This document shows positions 32,601 to 39,385 of a DNA stretch of 64,000 nt, in pieces; within the stretch, counting starts at the first letter, position 1; each line of letters opens with the position of its first letter. Origin of the DNA: Notospermus geniculatus (taxonomy: Eukaryota; Nemertea; Pilidiophora; Heteronemertea; Lineidae). The stretch lies in NCBI GenBank assembly GCA_002633025.1, contig NMRB01000347.1:230667-294666 (forward strand), given 5' to 3'. Under the pieces are notes generated by a model. It had not been told where the DNA came from and did no database searches. It saw nothing but the letters and a program-made list of their open reading frames with translations. The position numbers and the translations under genes were made by a program.

Positions 32601-34397
32601 ACCGCTCTTTTCGGACATCCGTCATCTGGAGTCTTCTCGTAGATCAGAAGGGTCATTGACGTCACAATTATGACGTCATAACCATAGGAACCCGCCACGT
32701 CACTCAGACGCATGGCAACGGACTTGCGGTGATCTCGCACGCCTGCGCGTTCATATTCAATGCAAAAAGAATGTGATTTACCAGATACAAAATGGTTTTA
32801 AAAGCCCATTCGATCCCATGATGGGATGCGTCTTCTCTAACGAAAACTTTCAAGAAGACACTGACAGTGATAGGCCTAATTTGGTTGAGGACCGAAAGGT
32901 TTCGATCCATGACAGAGACAGTTCAACAGTTGGCAAACAGAGGAAGTTAGGCATTCAAGGAGAAAACTACTCATCCGGTTAGTAGGCCTAGGTTAGGCAG
33001 TGACAATGGANTGAAATTAAAAGCAATCGTTATCGTTGAAGAATTTACCTAGAAAATAACAGTCTTCTTTGGAATGATTAATTTGTTACACTTCTACCCT
33101 GCTTCAAAAATTGTTAATACATGTATTTCGAACGATTCATTTTGAAAGAACACAGGTGGTGTCAAGTAAAGTTTTGGCGAAACGGGAATTTGGCGAAATG
33201 GGAATTTGGCCAAGTGGGAATTTGGCGAAACGGGAATTTGGCGAAATGGGAATTTGGCAAATTGGGAATTTGGCAAAATGGGATTTTGGCAAAATGGGAA
33301 TTTGGCGATTTGGGAATTTGGCCAAATGGGAATTTGGCGAAATGGGATTTGCCAAAATGGGACTTGGCGAAATGGGATTTGGCGAAATGGGAAGTCACCA
33401 TGTCCGCCTGGCTTTAGGGTCGTTTGCTCAGGTCGGACTTCAGCCAGACTTTTCTCAATGCACAGAGAAAGTCTGGCTTCAGCTATACTTTCATGACTTT
33501 AGGCTGTCACTCCCGACCCAAGCATACGTCCCATAGTGCATGGAATCCCCTTGTCTGGTGTCCGCTTAAGTAAATTTGATCACATATACAATCGTAGACA
33601 AATTAGATAACCAATTGTCCATCTGAATGTAGGGACGAAATGGTGCGGCGTTGGTAACATCGCCAAAGATGAGAACGACCTTGGGACCGGATCAGGCGCA
33701 AAGGCTGACGTATGCTGTCGTGAGCACGACCACTGCCCGGACTTTATACATGCTTTCCAAATAGATTACGGCATCTTTAATCTAAATCCGTATACTATGT
33801 AAGTCACACAATCGCGGAAGGGGTTTGTGGCCGTTAGGGTTATAAAAAAAATCAAGACCTAGAATCATTACGCCTTTCTGACGATGCTCTATAGCTTAGT
33901 CGGAAAGAGGTACGTAGCGAAAAGAACCGCGTCGCATCAGCTACAGGGCAATCTCGTCCGACAGTAATGTTTGGTTGAAGCCAAAAGGTCAAGGCCTACA
34001 CAGCGACTCCATTTACTTGCCCGTGAGGCTCCAGTTCCATAGAGCTCACGTTGACACTTTTCACGCGCCACGCTTCACGTTTTCCTTTCGTTCCTCGATT
34101 CAGCGCACAACGAGACACACATTACCTGTCCTGTGACATGCTTTCTCCGAGGAACGAAAGGAAAACGTGAAGCGTGGCGCGTGAAAAGTGTCAACGTGAA
34201 CTCTATGGAAATGGAGCCTTACCAACATTTTGATGTGTCATTTTAGGTCTAGATGTGATTGTGACTGGAAGTTCTATGAATGTCTGAAGGGGAACAATGA
34301 CAAGACATCGAACGCCATCGGTCGGCTTTTCTTCAACATTTTACGTCTCGTCTGCTTCACTCTTGATGGAGAAGTATACCACAGCCCTTGGTACTAA
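26699..34397 (+). CDS. Secreted phospholipase A2, group III-like (haplotype A, interrupted by misplaced haplotype B)
   Basis: Exons 26699-26792, 33633-33798 and 34247-34397 give 411 nt, 136 aa. The enzyme hydrolyses the sn-2 ester of phospholipids using calcium. A signal peptide (residues 1-16, MKFVVVLAVVLTVASA) precedes a basic linker ending RRR that could be a processing site. The Ca-binding loop is WCGAGN (35-40). The catalytic box is CCHEHDHC, with H63-D64 as the dyad. A second cysteine block CDCDWKxYECLK (90-101) resembles bee-venom-type group III enzymes, followed by NAIGRLFFN. The catalytic core ends soon after (…YHSPWY), so the C-terminal extension seen in some relatives is missing. 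A foldback transposon lies in intron 1 and a hairpin element in intron 2 of this haplotype. The 5.6-kb block 27425-33010 between exons 1 and 2 is the other haplotype. I describe it as a secreted enzyme; nothing here shows a venom role. Confidence 0.85.
27108..27249. mobile_element. Inverted-repeat element in PLA2 intron 1 (haplotype A copy)
   Basis: Arms of about 58 nt (gcgcatgtgcggcaaatctc... with tttaaagttgactgaccc) fold on ...gggtcagtcgactttaaa...gagatttgccgcacatg. The same element is intact in haplotype B (31456-31598). In haplotype A its right end is the target of the foldback insertion. Confidence 0.8.
27250..27423 (+). mobile_element. Left arm of a TU-like foldback transposon (PLA2 intron 1, haplotype A)
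   Basis: The arm starts GGTTCATTCCCATTTCGCC and continues as about ten tandem units of the type cccatttcgccaaatt (15-16 bp), until the N at 27424. It is preceded by ATGTCCGCC (27241-27249), the same 9 bp that follows the right arm at 33400-33408. The empty site is in haplotype B (31589-31597, ATGTGCGCC). Confidence 0.85.
27797..27967 (-). CDS. HEATR6: HEATR6 exon 1, haplotype B copy
   Basis: The 171-nt exon (57 codons) starts MADHSEFSQNEQANF. At the protein level it is identical to 24277-24107 through the exon end, and it has the same GTAAGA donor. It is partial, because the following exons are not present in the haplotype B block. Confidence 0.85.
28810..28960. repeat. AT-rich insertion flanked by a 13-bp direct repeat
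   Basis: Haplotype B has about 150 bp of tatatcctcggtatata-type repeats between two copies of gatactctgtata (28797-28809 and 28948-28960). Haplotype A at about 25092 has a single gatactctgtata and no insert. It may be a microsatellite expansion or a small insertion with a target duplication. Confidence 0.75.
28998..29685 (+). mobile_element. Non-LTR retrotransposon fragment, reverse transcriptase C-terminal part
   Basis: An open frame of more than 220 codons reads through EEVHLGILLGG, NLLLAQFSFA, YCMSLYGFQLLDLS and WRKCVRRILFLPYRTHG. This pattern lies at and after the thumb of jockey/CR1/RTE-type reverse transcriptases. The catalytic FADD region and endonuclease are absent. The fragment is cut by the N at 29686. 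Haplotype A lacks it at the matching place (about 25139). The clade cannot be decided by eye. Confidence 0.75.
29687..29900 (+). repeat. Segment shared with 25202-25417, possibly LINE-derived
   Basis: Both haplotypes carry gtgtgtgaaactccatctat followed by identical sequence. It contains an inverted pair (actggaagtgttg...caacacttccag). It follows the reverse-transcriptase fragment directly in haplotype B and may be its 3' end, but the N between them leaves this open. Confidence 0.5.
30714..30927. mobile_element. Complete hairpin MITE, family M1
   Basis: Terminal arms AAGCCTGCCGCACACTGGAG and its inverse bound nested inner inverted repeats: ctgctgagcaaa..., gcgcacacgcgagct... and gcctcgcgaggc at the centre. 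There is no coding capacity. Related copies: 44-155, 26368-26579 and 58374-58485. Confidence 0.85.
31047..32361 (+). CDS. Secreted phospholipase A2, group III-like (haplotype B, uninterrupted allele)
   Basis: Exons 31047-31140, 31818-31983 and 32211-32361 give 411 nt, 136 aa, with the same phases as the split allele. It has a signal peptide, the WCGAGN calcium loop, CCHEHDHC with the H63-D64 dyad, CDCDWKLYECLK and NAIGRLFFN. Differences from the other allele are mild, such as I/M before SRCDCD, L/F in DWK(L/F)Y and I/L near the end. It lacks both the foldback element of intron 1 and the hairpin element of intron 2. It is the better reference model for the gene. HEATR6 lies upstream in divergent orientation. 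Confidence 0.87.
31456..31598. mobile_element. Inverted-repeat element in PLA2 intron 1 (haplotype B, intact)
   Basis: Same element as 27108-27249, here with the uninterrupted right end gccgcacatgtgcgcct. It gives the empty site for the foldback insertion of haplotype A. Confidence 0.8.
33012..33399 (+). mobile_element. Interior stub and right arm of the TU-like foldback transposon (haplotype A)
   Basis: 33012-33171 is unique interior. 33172-33399 is about 14 tandem units of the type gggaatttggcgaaat, the inverse complement of the left arm at 27250-27423. The end ...gggaagtcacc reads GGTGACTTCCC on the other strand, matching the left terminus GGTTCATTCCC. It is followed by the 9-bp duplication ATGTCCGCC (33400-33408). 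Confidence 0.85.
34027..34218. mobile_element. Foldback element of 192 bp in PLA2 intron 2, haplotype A only
   Basis: Arms of about 70 nt start ggctccagttccatagag and contain cacttttcacgcgccacgct. They pair almost perfectly with the right arm, ending in tctatggaaatggagcc. Haplotype B (32170-32200) has no such sequence. The loop is about 50 nt with no coding capacity. Confidence 0.85.
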
Positions 34398-35140
34398 CGA
34401 CAAACTTGTCACAATCTTGTATCCTGGATAACCCAATAATATCAATTGTCTGCCTGGCGTATTTTTTTCTTCTGTATTTTGGCCAACCCTCATCCCCACC
34501 GCAAGCCACCCGGATCTAGTTTACCCGGATCCACCACCCTTTCACTTTGTAGAAGTTGTAAAAATTCAATCTGATCTGGGTTTAAATAGTTGCCTTTCGT
34601 GTCAATTTCTTGGGATAATGATTGTGTCGATAACCGCTCTTTTGGGATATCCGTCATCCTGGATATCCGTCACAATTATGACGTCATAACCATAGGAACC
34701 CGCCACGTCACTCAGACGCATGGCAACGGACTTGCGGTGATCTCGCATGCCTGCGCGTTCAATGCAAAAAGAATGTGATTTACCAGATACAAAATGGTTT
34801 TAAAAGCCCATTCGATCCCATGATGGGATGCGTCTTCTCTAACGAAAACTTTCAAGAAGACACTGAGAGTGATAGGCCTAATTTGGTTGAGGACCGAAAG
34901 GTTTCGACCCATGACAGAGACAGTTCAACAGTTGGCAAACAGAGGAAGTTAGGCATTCAAGGAGAAAACTTCTCATCCGGTTAGTAGGCCTAGGTTAGGC
35001 AGTGACAATGGACCACTTTCCATGTAGGTAGACCCCAGGCCTAGCCTATGAGTATTCTGGTCTCCCCGCCCTCCTTTGCTTTGGCTGTCAAAATGACAAA
35101 TCAGTGATACCGGTATACTATTACCGGTGTGCTATTCCGA

Positions 35141-35260
35141 GTTTTCGCAGAACCCCCGAAACGCCAACGCGAACGTCTGTCATTGTTCGGTGCTCTCTTC
35201 GTGGCATCGAACAATGGGTTTGGCGTTCGCGTTGGCGCCGTTCGGGGGCTTTGCGAAAAC
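35141..35260. repeat. Hairpin with arms of about 50 nt
   Basis: The gttttcgcagaacccccgaa / cgccaacgcgaac arm pairs with gttcgcgttggcg / ttcgggggctttgcgaaaac. The middle has a further inverted pair (cattgttcg...cgaacaatg). It looks like a foldback element. Confidence 0.8.
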
Positions 35261-35332
35261 TCCCTATTGTCGTTTTCGCACCACCAACGGCAACGTTTTC
35301 TTGCCAGAGTTTTAAAGCGGGTGATCCACTGT

Positions 35333-35433
35333 TGCGATTTTGGCTTGAGACGGGATTGCGATCCCTTGCGGTTACCGATTGCCATATAAGGTAACCGCAA
35401 GGGATCGCAACCCCGTCTCAAGCCAAAATCGCA
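35333..35433. repeat. Hairpin with 44-nt arms and 13-nt loop
   Basis: The left arm tgcgattttggcttgagacg...gcggttacc pairs with ggtaaccgcaagggatcgca...ccaaaatcgca with only one or two mismatches. The loop is gattgccatataa. Confidence 0.85.
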
Positions 35434-35810
35434 CACGGCGGTCCTGGGACACACTGCTGAGCTGAGCTGAGCTGAGTTGACTGAGCTGAAGGAATTCAGA
35501 ATAGGGCCTACCCAAGGACAACCAAACAAAGTTTTACTAATTTGCTGTTCCAGAACTCCTCATATCCACAATTATCACCACGCCGTCTGAATGGGAGACC
35601 ATCGAAACAGGCCCGACATACCCGAAACACCCCGCCATCAGCCGTCTCAGGGACGGAACGGTCGGAAGAAAGGTGCATCCAAGGACATCTGAGCATGTTC
35701 AACGGGACCACGGCGATACACGGAGGCGGGATTCTAGTCATTTTTAAGTTATATATCTATTAAATGAATAAAAAGCTGAGTTAGGAAGCAGAACATGCAC
35801 GCTCTTATTC

Positions 35811-35899
35811 CATCCTCCTACCGCAGGGCTTTGATCTCGCTCCCGTCTTCATTCGCTCGCACACAAAGAGCGAGACCAAAGCCCTGCGGTCGGAGGATG
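35811..35899. mobile_element. Hairpin family H1, copy 1
   Basis: The arms catcctcctaccgcagggct and agccctgcggtcggaggatg bound inner ctcgctc/gagcgag pairs. It shares arms with 48718-48790 and 63270-63378. The flanks (tcttattcc / ttttattcc) suggest an imperfect 9-bp duplication. Confidence 0.8.
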
Positions 35900-36235
35900 T
35901 TTTATTCCATTGTCACTGAAGGCCATAAAGTGACAGACACTTCGGTGGATTTCAGCCCTTTCATCACCGCGACGGAGGAAGCGAACATAAAGAACTACCT
36001 CAGGATGGATTTCAGGGGTCGAGTGGTAAAACTCCCCGTCAGTTTTGAAACCACGCCCTCTGGAGTCAAGGTTAGGCTGAGCGTAAGCGATACTGGAGGG
36101 GGCTTTACAACACTGGCAGGTCCTACCATGGAATATCAAGGGAGAGAATCAACCATCATATTTAACCATCAACCAAATGCATTTATTTCCAAGGAAATTC
36201 ACGATATGTACATCTGTGGGCGAATATGGCCATGA
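35897..36235 (+). other. Anonymous open frame of 112 codons
   Basis: The frame starts MFYSIVTEGHKVTDTSVD and ends MYICGRIWP. It has no signal peptide, no membrane segment and no family I recognise. Its start overlaps the end of hairpin H1 copy 1, so an ATG there may be accidental. It could be a terminal exon of an unrecognised gene or chance. Kept because its composition is more protein-like than that of other frames nearby. Confidence 0.25.
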
Positions 36236-37023
36236 GACACTGCCAAATATCTCAACTACAAGTTTAATTCATTTGGGGCAACTACATGTATAAAGTATCA
36301 AGTACACAGATACAGTAGATGGTAACTAAGTGATGGCAACTTTTGTATTCCAGTTTAGTTGATAAGGTCTGAAATTCTGCTAACACGCTTACATGTATAC
36401 ATATGCTACAAACTGAGGGACCATCTCAATACTTGTGATGCAAACAGGACCAGTGTATCAAAGAGAGGTGTCCATAGTTCAGGACATCAAGAGATTCCTC
36501 TTGCTTATGATTCATGACACATTATTCAATGGTCTTGAGATGGTCCCTAAATGATGTATGGGAGGGCGTACTTGAGAGAAGACTGGAGTAGCTTTATAAC
36601 AATTAACATACATGTTTAGGGTAATTTCAACTAACAGCTACAGCACAGCTGAAAACAAACACAGTCAAACATGTAGTGTAACCTTGTGATCAGTTAAACT
36701 GTCTGTGTGATACAGTATTCAAATCATATCAATGTCAACTGCACAAAATAGCAATAATTAACGATCATGCTACTCCACCAAGATACTTCAGGCAACTTTT
36801 TTTGTGCATCTTTCGCTCCATCATAGACACCGATCTATTGTCTATTCACAACTTCTGAACAAAAATAAATATATTATTTACAATTAGTGTCATTTGCTCC
36901 TCTCTGGGATTCCTATATTTTGGTGCATGTTCTTCTGGTAACATGCCTATTATAGACAAACCAACCGGCAGCAAAATGCACCATGTGGTGTTTGTTCGGC
37001 CGAGTAGGAACAATATCTTATTC

Positions 37024-39086
37024 TTACAACAAACAAGGAAACAATTCACCAAACGACTCCTCCCATACATCATCACTCAGAACAGAAGACCCAACACTGT
37101 TAGGTGACCCAGCATCACTGTAGCTGTAATCACTGAATCCAGAGTCGCTCACACATCCTGGATAAACATTGTCCTTGTTGCCTAATGCCAACTGATCAGT
37201 GTCCATCTGCACATTACTCCCATACGAACTGCTCCGAACCTGTGGTTGGGATTTGGCAGTATTGTCTAATTTTTCTTGCAGTTGAAGCTGCGGTTCAGCA
37301 GCTCCAGTGAATTTGTCCTTGGAAATCACATCACAATTGTCAGTAATCATAGAAAGCCAATCCTCTGAAAGGAGACTTTCGAGAGATTCAAAATCCTTGA
37401 TGTTGATAACATTCTCTGGTGCATGAGAGTCTACATTAGATTCGAGTGTATTTCCACTCTTCACCATTCCAGAATTCAACGACTGGGTTTCCATGGCAAC
37501 TGCCGGTTGTGACAACACATTTGAAGTTGCTGGTTCTGATTTGAAGTAAACGTGGTCAAACTTTATCAGTTCATTGAGGGATTCCAATTCTTTTGGTGTC
37601 GTCCCCACCATTTGTGAGGATGGCCTGTGTGTTGTGATGGGCTCCTGGGCTCTTGGTGTAGATAATCTTCTGCTGACTGCTGGGGTGCTGTTGGCACTGA
37701 TTTCTTCGAGTAGACCAAGCAGTATGTCAGACTGAAAGAGACAAGAGAAGACATGAGAAGGTGACCTTTATTACCACCACACTGTTGAGAAATTGACAAT
37801 TGAAATGTTCAGCGGGACTAAATTCAAATATGATTCTATGAAAGACTTCCCAAATTTTCATGTCTCCAACAGCTAGGGTCTTGAAAACGATGTTTTGGAA
37901 AGAGTACAACAGCGACTATCATGCAAGTTAACAGATTTTCGCAAACGAGCTCAACAGGGAGAAAGAGATGAACTCACCTCATCATCAGCAGAATTGCCCT
38001 GCAATGAGCCATGAGTTGAGAAAGAGCCAACACCTGTTCCTGCGGCAGAGGAACGTTGAGTACGGCAGACTCGCAGGGTGTGTGCTCTTTCTTAACTAGG
38101 CTCTGTTGTCCAAGGCGCTCCTTCAATGTGGCATTCTCATTTGAAAGAAATCCTGTTCGTTTTTTAAGTTTGGCATTCTCTTCAGCAAGCTTCTTGTTCT
38201 CAGCCTCCAAATCGGCAACCACTTCTTCTAATTCTGTCATTTTGGCTTTTTTCCGGTCTCTTGCTGTCTGGGCAGCAACTCTGTTTTTTAACTTCCTGCA
38301 AAGAACAAGGGTTGCAAATCATGAATAAACACAACAGGCAGAAAAAATATCGACAAAGGTGTTGGTGGCTGATTAACGTTTCACTGAAATGTAAAAGATG
38401 CCCATTGTCTTGGTGAAACGCCCTTGGCTAAAGCGGCTTCCAGTTTCCACGGCCTGCCTCCGGTCACAACACAACTCCTGCTGCTACAAAAGAATTTGCT
38501 TCATCAGCAAAAACGATCAATTGTTCAATCAATAAATGAAGAGAAAGCACTATAATCACACACCCAACTCTGTAGCATAAATGTCAATGGTATTGATTTC
38601 AACTCAACTGCATTTGTTGTAGAATGTGTATATAATCAATAGCCCACATGTAATGGAATAAGCTGCGACTTGACAATAGGAGACACACACAGAAAAGTGC
38701 AATCTGCAGATCTGTGTGCCACCGTTTCCCAAACAATAGGGGAAACACTGGATATACAGAAACACTGGCAGATGTTACACCGGTCATGAACCAGTTACTG
38801 GGGGAACAAAATCCGTCGGATCAAATGAGGAAATAAAATTCGGTGATAAAAATGGGGAATATAAAGTGACTTACCTTCTCAGCATCCGTTCTTCAGGAGA
38901 CAGATGCGTAAGCCGCCGACGTTTTCTTGGTTGTCCATCGGCAGTCAGATCAGCTGGTCCCAAAACATCTGCCATCCTGCATGTCCTGACAGAAGAGAGG
39001 CTTGTCGTTTGGTGGTGCATCCCTCCTGGAGTTGATTTCCGCGGTATGGTCGTGATCACAATCGTTTTCGGTGTAACCGCTGCCAT
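37024..39086 (-). CDS. XBP1: X-box binding protein 1, unfolded-protein-response bZIP factor
   Basis: Exons 39086-38875, 38295-37978 and 37731-37024. The unspliced form reads to a TGA at 37566 (231 aa). Removal of 20 nt (38065-38046) by IRE1-type cleavage shifts the frame to the stop at 37024 (405 aa). The basic region PRKRRRLTHLSPEERMLRRK then LKNRVAAQTARDRKK is nearly identical to vertebrate XBP1, followed by a leucine zipper. The spliced-form tail has SDILLGLLEEI, LESLNELIKFDHVYFK and a terminal WEESFGELFPCLL, all matching human XBP1s landmarks. The unspliced tail ends KWWGRHQKNWNPSMN, like the human XBP1u arrest peptide. XBP1s activates ER-stress genes; XBP1u targets its mRNA to the ER membrane. 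Exon 1 and part of exon 2 recur at 41595-42933. Confidence 0.95.
38046..38065 (-). promoter_or_regulatory. XBP1: Predicted 20-nt IRE1-excised intron flanked by twin hairpins
   Basis: On the minus strand, GAGU-CUGCCGU-ACUC (38072-38058) and GUUCCU-CUGCCGC-AGGAAC (38054-38036) are two hairpins with 7-nt loops matching the IRE1 consensus CNG|CNGN. Cleavage after each CUG removes 20 nt and joins GAGTCTG to CCGCAGG. 20 equals 2 modulo 3, the same frame shift as the 26-nt vertebrate and 23-nt insect or worm introns. The resulting ESAAGTG matches human ESAAGAG. Confidence 0.9.
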
Positions 39087-39263
39087 CTTCTTAAATTTGG
39101 CTGTTGGCGGCGATTAACGAAAAGGAAAGGAAAGCTTCTGGGAGCTTTGAATCGGGAAAAATGGAAACGATTTTGGCTATATCATGTTTTGGTGTTCTGC
39201 TCCCTTCTGCGCAAAGTACTGACTGGTAGACGTGGTGTTCTTTGGTTGGATATCGCCGTGTGC

Positions 39264-39385
39264 TGACGTCACACAACCCTGCTGTTGATTGGTTGGTTTA
39301 CGACCAAGCCAACGATAGTGGTATACCTTGGAGGAATTATACTGACAATTCCTCCAAGGGTATACTAAGTATAGAAATGACGTCA
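39264..39385. promoter_or_regulatory. Two CRE palindromes upstream of XBP1
   Basis: TGACGTCA occurs at 39264-39271 and 39378-39385, 178 and 292 bp upstream of the ATG. A CCAAT box (minus strand, 39292-39288) lies between them. ATF/CREB-type factors, and XBP1 itself through the ACGT core, are plausible binders. The same sites exist in the second copy (43111-43118 and 43186-43193). No full ERSE was found. Confidence 0.5.
39326..39359. mobile_element. 34-bp palindromic micro-insertion (family H3) with 5-bp target duplication
   Basis: ccttggaggaatt and aattcctccaagg flank the loop atactgac. GTATA flanks both sides (39321-39325, 39360-39364), while the second XBP1 copy has a single GTATA (43168-43172) and no insert. 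A relative is at 62815-62846. Confidence 0.85.

Larger units (their letters stand above)
27425..33010 (+). other. Haplotype B contig embedded inside haplotype A
   Basis: It begins with cctggggaagggggcctgag, equal to 23760 onwards, and ends with ggcagtgacaatgga, equal to the sequence up to 35011. It therefore spans HEATR6 intron 1, exon 1, the intergenic region and the whole PLA2 gene. N bases bound it at 27424 and 33011. It sits inside the unfinished middle of the haplotype A foldback element, which explains how an assembler placed it there. It is not a tandem gene duplication as far as I can see. Confidence 0.85.
34398..37023. other. Convergent intergenic region PLA2 / XBP1
   Basis: It contains the PLA2 3' flank, with an AATAAA at 35767, and probably the XBP1 3' UTR. 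Three strong hairpins (35141-35260, 35333-35433, 35811-35899) and one anonymous open frame (35897-36235) are listed separately. Between about 36240 and 37020 I see no gene; it is AT-rich and likely XBP1 3' UTR. Confidence 0.55.

Noticed and set aside
39240-39300. ERSE (CCAAT-N9-CCACG) upstream of XBP1
   Set aside because: A CCAAT box is present on the minus strand, but the base at the required distance reads GGTTG, not CCACG. Only CRE palindromes are supported.
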